NCBI GenBank assembly: GCA_044867525.1
Contig: JBIOVB010000024.1
Coordinates: 5,585 to 69,584, forward strand
Length of the DNA stretch: 64,000 nt
Reading direction: 5' to 3'
Source of the DNA: JALYNX01 sp044867525
GTDB taxonomy: Bacteria; Actinomycetota; Acidimicrobiia; Spongiisociales; ZC4RG35
The notes below the pieces were generated by a model. The model was not told the DNA's origin and made no database searches. It worked only from the letters and a program-made list of their open reading frames with translations. This document shows positions 1 to 8,225 of the stretch, one piece after another. The position numbers and the translations under genes were made by a program. How positions within the stretch are numbered: the stretch's first letter is position 1; every line of letters starts with the position of its first letter.

Positions 1-1219
1 CGACAGCCTCGGTCCCGTTCCCCTGCGCTAGGAGAACCCGACCAGCCGCCAGATCGCTTTCAGCCAGGGTGCGATCGTCACCTGCACGTTTTGCAAGTGT
101 TTCGATCGAAAGCGCCGAAGCGATGGCACCATCGAGATCGCCGCGGGCGATCTGGACCGTGACCAACATCGCCAGAAATGGGGCCGCACCCAGCGAGTCG
201 GCTCCCAGTTTCCGTAGCCAGCGATGAAGCACCGAAGCCGCGGGCGCCAGTTCGCCTCTCTCTAGGTGGAGCGACACCACCGGGCGGATCGACTCCGGTC
301 TGGTTTCGATCCCGGATAGGAGCCGTTCTGCCTCCTCGAACCGTCCCTGGGAGATCCTCAGGTCCGCCAGGCGAGCTCGCGGGTCGACACACCTGGCCTC
401 ATGGCCCCCATCTTCGAGTTTTTCGATGGTCCAGATCAGCCATTTCTCCGCCGAGGCAAGGTCGCCGCGGGCAGCGAGCACCCCAGCACAACACGATCCG
501 CAGAAGGCAAGGAGCGGCGGGTAAGGCCGTATCTCCAAGAACTGCTCCGCAACTCTGCCCCACTGCTCCAGCCGTCTTCCGTCGAGGGCTGCCTCACATG
601 CGGCCACCATGTCGCAACACGTTTCGGCAAATGTCTCGGGTTTTTCAGCTTCACCAGCAGTGGCAGCGGCCATCGCCTCATCGAGACGCAGCATCCCCTC
701 ATCTACTCGACCTGACCGAACCAGGGCCAACCCCGACTTCGCCAACGCTCGTATCTCCAGCTCGGCATCCCCGAACTTTCTGGCGGTCAACAAGGCCTCA
801 TCTGCGTAGTCAGCCATCCGCACCGGATCGGTCTCCAGGCCGCTTCGAGCCAGGGACAGCCAGCCCGACCCCGACGACGACGCTCCGTCGAGTAGACGTT
901 CGGCGCGGCCCAACCAGCCTCCCGCAATCGCCTCATGGCCTGGGCTCGCCGCGTGCTCCAATCCAAGCCAAATAGCCACCCGTGCCGCCTCATCCACACG
1001 ACCGGCCTTCCGGTATGTCGAATATGCACGGGCACGAGTCGCAAGCGCCTCCCCTGTCTCACCCATCCACCACAACGCCCGACCCAGGCCATCCATCGCC
1101 TCGGGATTGGCTGAATCGGCGAGAGAGGCTTCGAAGGCATCCCGGGCCGCGGCCCATCGGGAGGAAAGGAGCGCCTCCTGTCCCTCGGCCAGATGATCGA
1201 CTACATCCGAAACTGACAT
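1..1219 (-). CDS. TPR-repeat protein, probable N-terminal part of a LuxR-type regulator (partial)
   Basis: An open frame starts at ATG 1219 (MSVSDVVDHLAEGQEALLSS) and runs off the left edge after about 406 codons. The protein is a chain of helical repeats in TPR style, such as SRWAAARDAFEASL near residue 20 and RFEEAERLLSGIE near residue 290. Large actinobacterial regulators with this kind of N-terminal TPR array usually end in a LuxR-type HTH, which would lie outside the window. The DNA-binding role is therefore inferred. It is divergent from the peroxiredoxin-like gene with about 130 bp between them. Confidence 0.75.
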   Translation of the reverse strand, partial: MSVSDVVDHLAEGQEALLSSRWAAARDAFEASLADSANPEAMDGLGRALWWMGETGEALATRARAYSTYRKAGRVDEAARVAIWLGLEHAASPGHEAIAGGWLGRAERLLDGASSSGSGWLSLARSGLETDPVRMADYADEALLTARKFGDAELEIRALAKSGLALVRSGRVDEGMLRLDEAMAAATAGEAEKPETFAETCCDMVAACEAALDGRRLEQWGRVAEQFLEIRPYPPLLAFCGSCCAGVLAARGDLASAEKWLIWTIEKLEDGGHEARCVDPRARLADLRISQGRFEEAERLLSGIETRPESIRPVVSLHLERGELAPAASVLHRWLRKLGADSLGAAPFLAMLVTVQIARGDLDGAIASALSIETLAKRAGDDRTLAESDLAAGRVLLAQGNGTEAV

Positions 1220-1336
1220 CAAACGGATACTGCCCGACCAAGGCTTGGCATTTGCACCCGACGGCTCCTCCTGATGGCTCGGGCAAGTCCCCGGTGGTGC
1301 CCCCCGCCACCCGGGGTCCCGATCACACCCGTGAGG

Positions 1337-1342
1337 TAGCGT
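1337..1342 (+). promoter_or_regulatory. Putative -10 box TAGCGT, leaderless start for the peroxiredoxin-like gene
   Basis: TAGCGT ends 6 nt before GTG 1349, so transcription would begin at or next to the start codon. No clear -35 is visible. The same layout recurs at several other genes in the window. Confidence 0.45.
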
Positions 1343-1348
1343 CGGAGG

Positions 1349-2011
1349 GTGACCTTACGAGAAGAGCTTGCCGAGCGAGCATCCCGAGGATGGGCAAACC
1401 TCCCGCCTGAACGGCGCGCCATGTACGAGAGGGCTGCGGCCGCCCTCGAAGCCAGCGGAATCTCGAGTCGAGCACTTGGGGAGGGTGACACCGCACCCGA
1501 TTTCGAGCTTCCAGACCCAACCGGGCGCATCATTCGGCTGAGAGACCTGAGAGCCGACGGACCGGTGATCATCTCCTTCTATCGAGGGCAATGGTGCCCA
1601 TTCTGCAACCTGGAGCTGCGCGGCCTGCAGCGGGCGCTCGAAGACGTCGAGGCGGCCGGGGCGACGCTGGTGGCCATCTCCCCGAACACGCCGGACGTCA
1701 CGTCCAACACGGTTGAGGAGCTCGAATTGGAGTACCCGGTTCTCTCAGACCACGACAATCAGGTGGCCAGAATGTTCAACCTCGTCTACGAGATGACTCC
1801 TGAGAACATCGAGTTGTACCGCGAGATCGACCGCGACATCGGGACCCTCAACGGCACCGGAAAATGGGAGCTACCGGTCCCCGCGACATATGTCATCGAC
1901 AGTCGCGGAACCATCAGATACGCCTTTGTTGATCTCAACCATCGCCGACGAGCAGAACCCTCCGAGGTTGCCGCAATAGCGGCGGACCTGGCCCGGTCAG
2001 CGGACGTCTGA
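1349..2011 (+). CDS. AhpC/TSA-family peroxiredoxin-like protein
   Basis: 220 aa with a thioredoxin fold of the AhpC/TSA (redoxin) type. The motif YRGQWCPFCNLEL puts a CxxC pair at C83/C86, followed by the peroxiredoxin-like core and the late strand VPATYVIDSRGTIRYAF. It probably reduces peroxides or protein thiols in the cytosol using a thioredoxin-like donor. About 45 N-terminal residues precede the fold, as in the peroxiredoxin-like subfamily. The start is GTG 1349: an in-frame stop lies at 1337 and a TAGCGT -10 box (1337-1342) ends 6 nt before it, so the mRNA may be leaderless. The gene appears monocistronic. Confidence 0.88.
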   Translation: MTLREELAERASRGWANLPPERRAMYERAAAALEASGISSRALGEGDTAPDFELPDPTGRIIRLRDLRADGPVIISFYRGQWCPFCNLELRGLQRALEDVEAAGATLVAISPNTPDVTSNTVEELELEYPVLSDHDNQVARMFNLVYEMTPENIELYREIDRDIGTLNGTGKWELPVPATYVIDSRGTIRYAFVDLNHRRRAEPSEVAAIAADLARSADV

Positions 2012-2210
2012 AGCCAGGCCCCCTACAACCACCCGGCAGCCGTCTGATGCAGAGGCCGCCAACTCGCCTTTTGTTCACCTTCGAGGTAGAGGCCTCGGGT
2101 GGGAACACCGGTGCGGTCGAGATTCGTGTCCTGGAGGGATGAGAAGCTCTAATCCGATGGCTCATGGCGACCCGGTCCGTCAGCCAAGCCATTCGAGTGC
2201 CGGCACTGTG

Positions 2211-2891
2211 TCACGGCCGGGTAGCCATAAGCAGGTCGGCTAGTTCGCCCAGGTGGCGAACAACGATGGCAGGACGGGGATCCGGCACGCCCCACACCGA
2301 GCCCTCGCGTTCGACGAAGGCTCCCTCCATTCCCGCGGCTCGCGCGCCAATGATGTCCCAATCGTGAGCCGCCACCATGATGGCTTGACCGGCTGCGATC
2401 CCCATCTCTGTCATCGCGTAGGAGTACACCTCGGGCGCCGGCTTGAACCGGGCTACGGCCTCCACTGTCAGCGGACGCTCAAACCACCGGTCCAACCCGG
2501 CTTGGGTCAGTTGAGCGAGCGCCATCTCACTGGATCCATTGGTCAACGTGGCCAGGCGAAACCCGGCCGTAGACAACCGTGCCAGGGCTGGCGCCACGTC
2601 GGGATGCGGAGGCAGGTGGCGAAGGTTCGAATCGAGCTCGGTGACAAGCTCCTGGCTGATGGGAATGCCCCTTTTCTTGCCCAAAACGGTCAACGCCTCG
2701 CCGCCGATTGTGCCGAAAGGCCGATAGCAGTTCGTATGGTTGGCGACCAGCGATCCGTGGAGCAATCGTGCGAACCACTCTCCCATCGGTTCAGATGATC
2801 CGAAAACCCGGGCAAAGTACGTTCGCAACGGACTCATGTCGAGGAGAGTCTCGTTTACATCGAATATGAGTACTTGCGGATCTTCGACCAT
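2211..2891 (-). CDS. Haloacid dehalogenase type II family hydrolase
   Basis: About 226 aa HAD-superfamily hydrolase of the L-2-haloacid dehalogenase (type II) group. Motif I is FDVNETLLD near the N-terminus with the nucleophile Asp. Motif II is the TLTNGSSE region (Ser/Thr plus Asn), the motif III Lys lies in ARFKPAPEVYSYAM, and the late acidic motif is AAHDWDIIGARAAGM. The family hydrolyses 2-haloacids or related small acids, but the true substrate cannot be read from sequence. I prefer ATG 2891; a TTG at 2903 would add four residues. It is convergent with the peroxiredoxin-like gene. Confidence 0.85.
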   Translation of the reverse strand: MVEDPQVLIFDVNETLLDMSPLRTYFARVFGSSEPMGEWFARLLHGSLVANHTNCYRPFGTIGGEALTVLGKKRGIPISQELVTELDSNLRHLPPHPDVAPALARLSTAGFRLATLTNGSSEMALAQLTQAGLDRWFERPLTVEAVARFKPAPEVYSYAMTEMGIAAGQAIMVAAHDWDIIGARAAGMEGAFVEREGSVWGVPDPRPAIVVRHLGELADLLMATRP

Positions 2892-3115
2892 CGGGTCACC
2901 CAATCAATCGTCCCAGTCTCAACCCGGTGATCCCTGGCTGCATCGAGGCTGATTTTCTCCGTCGGCTGCGGCCAGCGGCGTGCTCCAGCACTTGAATCCG
3001 ATCACAGTCACCTTCCATTCGAACGAGCCTGGTCTGGGATAGGTCGTCGACGCCGATGACGTGGGCTCGGATCGTCCTCGATCCCTTTCCCGGGCCCTCG
3101 ACGATCACGTCAGAA

Positions 3116-3161
3116 GAGTACTCGCCAAGCTGCTCGCATTGTGAGTAATCTGTGATCACAG
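3116..3161. promoter_or_regulatory. Promoter/operator region of the PadR gene
   Basis: Three dyads sit within 46 bp: GAGTACTC (3116-3123), the near-palindrome CTCGCATTGTGAG (3133-3145) and the perfect palindrome CTGTGATCACAG (3150-3161), which ends 3 nt before the PadR ATG. A -10-like TAATCT (3146-3151) overlaps the last one. The GAGTA/TACTC half sites recur at the cupin promoter at 3931-3956. This suggests autoregulation (inference). Confidence 0.5.
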
Positions 3162-3164
3162 AGT

Positions 3165-3857
3165 ATGGCCAAGGCATCACTGACGACCTACGGGCTGTTA
3201 GGCATGCTCGCCGTTCGATCGTGGACGGGTTACGAGTTGACCCAGCAGCTCCGCAGATCCCTCCGTTTCGTCTGGTCATCATCGGAGGGCCATCTCTACC
3301 GCGAACAGAAGCGACTGGTCGACCTGGGATGGGCACGTCTCGAGCGAGAACTGTCGGGTGGGAGAAAGCGAAACCGATACACGATCACTCCGGCTGGGGA
3401 GGCGGCATTACGCGACTGGTTGAGCACCCCACCCGAAGAGCCCCATTTCGAGATCGAAGGGCTTCTCCGGGCCTTCTACGGTGATCGTGGCACCACGGAC
3501 GAACTTGGTTCGTCCCTGAGAACGACCGCAGAATCGGCTCGAGCGATGCTCAGCGAGCTTCTCAGCTTCGTCGACGAATACCTGGAGCCAGGGGGGCCTT
3601 TGTGGATGCTCGAGCACGGTGTTGGGGGATCCGGCCAAGAGCGCCTCGAGTTCCATGGCCGAGCCATGTTTCCCGAGCGACTCCATGTTGTTGCTCTGGT
3701 CCAAGATGCAATCACTCGTCTTCTGGGTGATCTCGAGACCTTCTGCGCATCGGCCGCCGACGAGGTCGCCTCCTGGCCCTCAACCAGGGATGCTTCGCTG
3801 ACCGCTGCCACACGCGCACGACTCGAAGCGATTAGAGACAGACACCTTCCCATTTGA
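3165..3857 (+). CDS. PadR-family transcriptional regulator
   Basis: 230 aa. The N-terminal PadR winged helix spans roughly residues 4-80: TTYGLLGMLAVRSWTGYELT, the recognition region SEGHLYREQKRLVDLGWARL, then the wing GGRKRNRYTITPAGEAALRDWL. The C-terminal half is helical, as in PadR proteins with a Vir_act_alpha_C-type dimerisation domain. PadR proteins are usually ligand-relieved repressors of neighbouring detoxification or transport genes. Here the gene is followed by a cupin/FAD-monooxygenase pair whose promoter carries similar half sites, so that pair is the likely target (inference). Confidence 0.9.
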   Translation: MAKASLTTYGLLGMLAVRSWTGYELTQQLRRSLRFVWSSSEGHLYREQKRLVDLGWARLERELSGGRKRNRYTITPAGEAALRDWLSTPPEEPHFEIEGLLRAFYGDRGTTDELGSSLRTTAESARAMLSELLSFVDEYLEPGGPLWMLEHGVGGSGQERLEFHGRAMFPERLHVVALVQDAITRLLGDLETFCASAADEVASWPSTRDASLTAATRARLEAIRDRHLPI

Positions 3858-3910
3858 GCATTACCAACCCACCCGCCGCCCAGCGCGGCCTGTGGCCCCA
3901 AGTCGACATC

Positions 3911-3956
3911 TTGACATCTGCTATCGGTGCGAGTATCATACTCATATTGCGAGTAT
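3911..3956 (+). promoter_or_regulatory. Promoter with overlapping palindromic operator for the cupin/monooxygenase operon
   Basis: A near-consensus sigma70-type promoter is visible: TTGACA (3911-3916), 17 bp spacer, TATCAT (3934-3939). The palindrome GAGTATCATACTC (3931-3943) covers the -10 box. TGCGAGTAT occurs at 3928-3936 and again at 3948-3956, exactly 20 bp apart on the same DNA face. A repressor bound here would block RNA polymerase. The PadR protein encoded just upstream is the natural candidate. Confidence 0.7.
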
Positions 3957-4003
3957 AGGGCGGTGGAGTCCTTTGGGTCGATTCGCAGTTGAAGGAGGAC
4001 GAG

Positions 4004-4366
4004 ATGGGGTTCAAGGTCGATGAGCTACCGATCGAGGTCCAGCAGGGGGACCTGGTCACGCGCTACCGCGAGTTTGGAGACATGGCGATCCGCTACGCAG
4101 AGGTGCCCGCAGGCGCTGACCTCGCACCGGTTCTGAAGGGCTTGCCGGGTGACAGGTGCCCCAGCCCCCACTGGGGAATAGTGCTGGAGGGCTCGATCCA
4201 CCTCGAGCACGCCGATGGGACGGGGGAGCGAGTCGACGTCGGCGAAGTCTACTACTGGCCCGAGGGACATACCGCCTGGACCGACCAGGCCGTCGTGTTC
4301 ATCGAGGTCGGCCCGGTGGCCCCGATGCGCCAGTTCAGCGAGCACGCCAAGAAGGCTCTCACCTGA
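4004..4366 (+). CDS. Cupin-domain protein
   Basis: 120 aa single-domain cupin. The barrel is seen in HWGIVLEGSIHLEHADG and in GEVYYWPEGHTAWTDQAVVF, which carry His residues at typical metal-binding positions. Small cupins of this kind are metal-dependent enzymes or ligand binders; the function is unknown. The start is ATG 4004, preceded by AAGGAGG (3992-3998) with 5 nt spacing; a TTG at 3989 lies upstream of that ribosome site and is unlikely. It is cotranscribed with the FAD monooxygenase, 8 bp downstream. Confidence 0.8.
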   Translation: MGFKVDELPIEVQQGDLVTRYREFGDMAIRYAEVPAGADLAPVLKGLPGDRCPSPHWGIVLEGSIHLEHADGTGERVDVGEVYYWPEGHTAWTDQAVVFIEVGPVAPMRQFSEHAKKALT

Positions 4367-4374
4367 AAGGCGCC

Positions 4375-5604
4375 GTGCAGAGTCGTGACGTTGAGGTTGT
4401 CTTGGTCGGTGGTGGGATCGCGGGTTCCGCACTCGGTCGCGCTCTGGCCACCTCAGGCATCGATGTACTGATCCTGGAGAAGACACGCGAATTTGCTGAT
4501 GAGAACCGCGGGGAGCTGATGTGGCCCTGGGGGGTGGCCGAAGCGAAGCGGCTGGACGTGTTCGAAATCCTCGTCGCGGCGGGTGCGCGAACAATCCCGA
4601 CTGTTGCCGAATTCGACGAAATCTCTGAGGAAGTGCAGGTGACCCTTCGGGGCTGCGTTGATGGCATCGATGGCAGCCTCAACATTCGTCATCCCGTTGC
4701 CCGTCAAGCCCTTATGGATGCGGCCGAAGCTGGTGGAGCGGTGATTCGGAGGAGCGTCTCGACGGTTTCGGTCGACATCGGAGCACGGCCCTCCGTAAGT
4801 TGGACCGACGAGGAGGGAGAGCACCGACTGTCGGCAAGTTTCATAGTGGGCGCCGACGGCCGCCGATCGGTGGTCCAACGGCAGGCTGGTTTCGTGCCGA
4901 GACGCGCGCCCATCGAGCACTACTCGGCCGGTGCGCTCATCCGAGGGGCCGACATACCCGAAGACGTGAATACGGTGGCACGCGAGGGAGACAAGATGCT
5001 CATCTCATTCCCCCAAGGCCACGGGATGCATCGGACCTACCTCGTGTTCTCCACTGAGGCGAAGGGCAGATACATCGGACCTGCCGGTGAAGACCAGTTC
5101 CTCGCCGACTGTGCGCTCGAGTGTCTCCCGGGTAGCGAGGCGTGGGCAGGTGCTGAGTTGTTGCAGCCTCTCGGAACATTCCCTTGCGGCGACACATGGA
5201 TTGATGAGCCAGTGCGAAACGGGGTGGCCCTGATTGGTGATGCCGGCGGTTACAACAACTTCCTGATCGGGCAGGGTCTTTCGTTGGCCATGCGTGACGC
5301 AGCAGAGCTCGCCGATCGACTTCGGGCCGGAGATTGGTCATCCGGCGCCTTGCGCTCCTACGGTCACGAGCGCTCGGAGCGGCTCGAACGGGCTCGTATC
5401 CGAGCGGCGATGGCCGTGATGATCGAACGGGGCTTCCGCGACGACCCTCGAGGACGGGAGTGTTTCACGAAGTCGCTTGCAGGTAACGAGCTCGTGGAGC
5501 TTGTCGGCGCGACCGTGTTCACAGGCGGGCACGACATTCCGCTGTCGGACTATCGAACGGTGTATGAGCAGTACCGAATGATCGAAGCATCACTGGCTGC
5601 CTAG
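4375..5604 (+). CDS. FAD-dependent monooxygenase (PHBH/UbiH type)
   Basis: 409 aa. The N-terminal Rossmann motif VLVGGGIAGSALGRALA is followed by a glutamate (ILEKTREF) for FAD ribose, the DG motif is IVGADGRRSVVQ, and the GD motif is VALIGDAGGYNNFLIGQG. This is the class A flavoprotein hydroxylase layout, which inserts oxygen into aromatic or similar substrates using NAD(P)H. The start is GTG 4375, with GAAAGG just before it and the cupin stop 8 bp upstream; the frame is open further 5' but that part overlaps the cupin gene. Regulation is probably by the PadR protein, since the pair shares one promoter. Confidence 0.85.
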   Translation: MQSRDVEVVLVGGGIAGSALGRALATSGIDVLILEKTREFADENRGELMWPWGVAEAKRLDVFEILVAAGARTIPTVAEFDEISEEVQVTLRGCVDGIDGSLNIRHPVARQALMDAAEAGGAVIRRSVSTVSVDIGARPSVSWTDEEGEHRLSASFIVGADGRRSVVQRQAGFVPRRAPIEHYSAGALIRGADIPEDVNTVAREGDKMLISFPQGHGMHRTYLVFSTEAKGRYIGPAGEDQFLADCALECLPGSEAWAGAELLQPLGTFPCGDTWIDEPVRNGVALIGDAGGYNNFLIGQGLSLAMRDAAELADRLRAGDWSSGALRSYGHERSERLERARIRAAMAVMIERGFRDDPRGRECFTKSLAGNELVELVGATVFTGGHDIPLSDYRTVYEQYRMIEASLAA

Positions 5605-5610
5605 CCACAT

Positions 5611-6015
5611 CTAGAGGGCTTCGTACACGAACATCCCCTTGTCGAGGAGGGCGTGGTCGTCGGATTCCACCTCGAGGCCTCCGATCCCGATCGCTAACAA
5701 TTCGGGGCCGAGGGGGTCGGTGTCGTGGTCCTCTGAGATGTCGGCGGCGTGGACGATCCGGGCGAGCCGGTCCAATGCCGGATCTTCTCCAAGTTCGAAC
5801 TCGCCGATGAGGACTTCGAATGTGCATTTGCCGTCGCGGTGGGTGAACTCGGCTCCGGGGGCGTCAAAGGACCGTCCGTCGATCCTGGCGGCGGCGGCTA
5901 GCACCTGGTCGCGGGCGACGTAGATGATCTCGGCGTCGGGATCGATGAAACGGCGGATCAGCCAGGGGCAGGCGATGCGGTCGGTCTTGGGGCGGGCGCG
6001 TGTGACCCATTTCAT
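5611..6015 (-). CDS. Stand-alone ChrB C-terminal domain protein (chromate-resistance related)
   Basis: 134 aa matching the C-terminal domain of the chromate-resistance protein ChrB: RIACPWLIRRFIDPDAEIIY, the FTHRDGKCTFEVLIGEF block and the VHAADISEDHD block. Full ChrB has a separate N-terminal domain, absent here. ChrB proteins act in chromate sensing or tolerance, but the role of single C domains is not settled. The ATG at 6015 overlaps the stop of the MFS gene by 4 nt (ATGA), so the two are translationally coupled. It ends 6 bp from the convergent monooxygenase. Confidence 0.85.
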   Translation of the reverse strand: MKWVTRARPKTDRIACPWLIRRFIDPDAEIIYVARDQVLAAAARIDGRSFDAPGAEFTHRDGKCTFEVLIGEFELGEDPALDRLARIVHAADISEDHDTDPLGPELLAIGIGGLEVESDDHALLDKGMFVYEAL

Positions 6016-7223
6016 TGGGCGGTTTCCTGTCTCGTAGGTAGGGGGATGGTGCGGAACCAGGTCCACAGGGTGAGGTCGTAGACGCTTTTGAGGAGACCGG
6101 CGATGAGAAATGGTGCCCCGGCGGTGGACACGGTGAAGAGGGCTCCGGCGAGCAGCGGTCCGAAGGGCCGGACCAGATAGCGTGTGGTGTTGGTGTAGGC
6201 GGTGGCGGCAGTTCGTTCTTCGGGCTCGACGAGAGTCATCACGTAGGCCTGACGGGTGGGGATGTCCATCTGGGAGAGAGCCGATCGGGCGAGTAGGAGT
6301 CCGGCGGCGACAGGAAGGTTGGGGGCGAAGGCGACGGCGGCGAGTAACAGGTTGGAGGGCAGGTGGGTGAAGACCATGGTGTTGAGCAGACCCCAGTGGC
6401 GGGCGATCACCGGTGCCGCCAGGAATGAGGCGGTCTGGACCACACCGATGGCCGCGAACAGGATTCCGATTGCGCCGGTGGTTGCGCCATGACGGTCGAT
6501 GAGCCAGAAGGCGATGAACGTCTGGACTACGAACCCACCGGCGAAGGCGTCGAGGCCGAAGAGACCGGCGAGAAGGGTGACAGCACGTCGTGACCGGTCT
6601 AGCCGTGCAGGCTTGCGACGCCCGTCCGTCAACTCGACCGACTGGCTGAGGCGGCGGGCGATGATCACCCCGCAGGCGGCGATCGGCACCAGCAGAAGGA
6701 ACCACGGCCGGTCGGCGGGGGCTCCGACGAACAGGGCGCGGGTGAGTTGGGGGACAGCCGCGGAGAGTGCTCCGAATGCACCGGCGGCGGCGGCGATGGC
6801 GTTGTACCAGCCGAACCCGGTCGCGAGGGCGTTGGAGTCGAGCCGTCCGGAGAGCATCGACAGCTCGAGCGTGGTGAACGGACCGGACTCGATCACCTCG
6901 GCTGAGAGAGCGCCCGTCAGCGCCACCGCCACCAACACCCAGAGCGGGGCCGTGCTCGCATAGACCAGCCCCGACAGACCAAGCAACAGATACAAGGTCA
7001 GATAGCTGCGACGACGGCCCCAGCCGTCGGCCCAGCGGGCGATGGCCAGTTGGGCGATGACGCTGCCTGCGACCAGCGCTCCCAGCACCACGCCGACGTT
7101 GATCGCTGAGAGGCCACGTTCGGCCAGGGTTGAGGCCAACAGCACCGACCCCAACCCATAGCCGAAAGCACGCACCGCCTGCGAGCTCAGCACCAGGCGA
7201 ACGTCGGGCTCCGAAAGTCTCAC
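6012..7223 (-). CDS. MFS transporter
   Basis: 403 aa with about 12 hydrophobic segments. The loop 2-3 motif is ARWADGWGRRRSYLTLYLLL, matching the MFS motif A region. The C-terminal half contains RSALSQMDIPTRQAYVMTLV. Linked to ChrB-type genes on both sides, it is a candidate exporter for a toxic oxyanion or another small molecule, replacing the ChrA transporter usual in chromate loci. This role is inferred. The start is GTG 7223. It is divergent from the split chrB genes with a 90-bp intergenic region. Confidence 0.88.
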   Translation of the reverse strand: MRLSEPDVRLVLSSQAVRAFGYGLGSVLLASTLAERGLSAINVGVVLGALVAGSVIAQLAIARWADGWGRRRSYLTLYLLLGLSGLVYASTAPLWVLVAVALTGALSAEVIESGPFTTLELSMLSGRLDSNALATGFGWYNAIAAAAGAFGALSAAVPQLTRALFVGAPADRPWFLLLVPIAACGVIIARRLSQSVELTDGRRKPARLDRSRRAVTLLAGLFGLDAFAGGFVVQTFIAFWLIDRHGATTGAIGILFAAIGVVQTASFLAAPVIARHWGLLNTMVFTHLPSNLLLAAVAFAPNLPVAAGLLLARSALSQMDIPTRQAYVMTLVEPEERTAATAYTNTTRYLVRPFGPLLAGALFTVSTAGAPFLIAGLLKSVYDLTLWTWFRTIPLPTRQETAQ

Positions 7224-7301
7224 CGTTGGCTCGCTGAGAGCTTCACGTCACATCTCAGGACCGTAAGCGTGGTTGCGCTGAGCATGCCCGTTCGAAGGTA
7301 G

Positions 7302-7307
7302 TAGCAT
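7302..7307 (+). promoter_or_regulatory. Putative -10 box TAGCAT, leaderless start for the ChrB-N gene
   Basis: TAGCAT ends 6 nt before GTG 7314 in the 90-bp region shared with the divergent MFS gene. GTGGTTGC occurs at 7269-7276 and again at 7314-7321. No good -35 is visible. Confidence 0.4.
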
Positions 7308-7313
7308 GTAACC

Positions 7314-7793
7314 GTGGTTGCAACAGAGAACTGGGTATTCCTCGTCTATCAGCTTCCCCGAGAGCCTTCCACCCCCCGCATCTCGGTTTGGCGCAAGCTG
7401 AAACGTATCGGTGTGGCTCAACTCGGCGATGGTCTGGTCGCCCTGCCCTACGACGCTTCGACCAAGGAGCAGCTCGAATGGGTCGCCCACCACGTCATGG
7501 AAGCCGGTGGTGAAGCGACGATCTGGATCACCACTCCCACGGTGCGAAAGTTCGGCCGCGGCCTCGCTCAAGGATTGGCCGACGAGCGGGCGGCAGAGTA
7601 CCGAGCGGTTCTCGAACAGGCCGAAGCCGGTTTGGGGGCCGGACACGGCGAGCGGATCCGGGCCCTGCGACGCCTCCGCGCCGAGTATCGGCGCATCGAA
7701 CGTCGGGACTACTTCCCGCCGCCCGAGAAGGACGAGGCCAGGGCGGCCCTGGGGCGGATGGCCACCAGTCTCGAACCGGTACCGACGCCTTGA
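7314..7793 (+). CDS. ChrB N-terminal domain protein
   Basis: 159 aa matching the N-terminal half of ChrB: WVFLVYQLPREPSTPRISVW, then RKLKRIGVAQLGDGLVALPY and the basic helical tail GERIRALRRLRAEYRRIERRD. In the classical protein this part precedes the ChrB C domain in one chain. Here it ends in a stop overlapping the next gene's start (TTGA at 7790-7793), so N and C parts are separate but coupled. Split ChrB-N/ChrB-C genes are known from other actinobacteria. Likely role: regulator or sensor of chromate-type stress. Confidence 0.85.
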   Translation: MVATENWVFLVYQLPREPSTPRISVWRKLKRIGVAQLGDGLVALPYDASTKEQLEWVAHHVMEAGGEATIWITTPTVRKFGRGLAQGLADERAAEYRAVLEQAEAGLGAGHGERIRALRRLRAEYRRIERRDYFPPPEKDEARAALGRMATSLEPVPTP

Positions 7794-8206
7794 GGTGGGC
7801 CACCCGGACCGGGGTCCATGTCGACCGGGCCTCCTCGGCCTGGCTGATCCGCCGATTCATCGACCCCGACGCCGAGTTCGTGTTCGTTGACGACCCCGAC
7901 GATGTCCCCGCCGACGCAACCCCTTTCGACATGATCGGCGTAGAACTCACCCACCATGACGACCATGTCACCTTCGAAACCATCCTCGACCGCCACCACC
8001 TCGACGATCCGGTCCTCCACCTACTGGGTCAGATCATCCACGAAGCCGATGTCGCCGACGACCTCTACGACGCCCCCGAAGCAGCCGGCCTCGACGCACT
8101 GATCCGCGGTCTCTCCCTCACTGAAACCGATCCTGAGATCCTCACCCTGACCCACCGGCTCTTCGACGCCCTCTACATATGGCTCCAACGGAGACAATCA
8201 CCTTGA
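7790..8206 (+). CDS. ChrB C-terminal domain protein
   Basis: 138 aa homologous to the ChrB C domain: VDRASSAWLIRRFIDPDAEF, then VELTHHDDHVTFETIL and GQIIHEADVADD. It is a paralogue of the protein at 5611-6015. The start is TTG 7790, overlapping the ChrB-N stop by 4 nt; no better start is in frame. N and C proteins together would rebuild a complete ChrB. The gene is followed by a decayed amidase on the other strand. Confidence 0.85.
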   Translation: MRWATRTGVHVDRASSAWLIRRFIDPDAEFVFVDDPDDVPADATPFDMIGVELTHHDDHVTFETILDRHHLDDPVLHLLGQIIHEADVADDLYDAPEAAGLDALIRGLSLTETDPEILTLTHRLFDALYIWLQRRQSP

Positions 8207-8225
8207 CCACCAGGTCCAAGGCCGC

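Noticed and set aside
178..975. 265-aa plus-strand frame at the left end
   Set aside because: Pro/Arg/Ser-rich shadow of the TPR protein on the minus strand; no domain or start signal.
2896..3336. 146-aa minus-strand frame before the PadR gene
   Set aside because: It overlaps the PadR coding start and the operator palindromes, has no ribosome site and matches no family.
6016..6705. Upstream extension of the ChrB-C frame at 5611
   Set aside because: The extra part is low-complexity Arg/Pro/His sequence antisense to nothing meaningful and overlaps the MFS gene; ATG 6015 is well supported.
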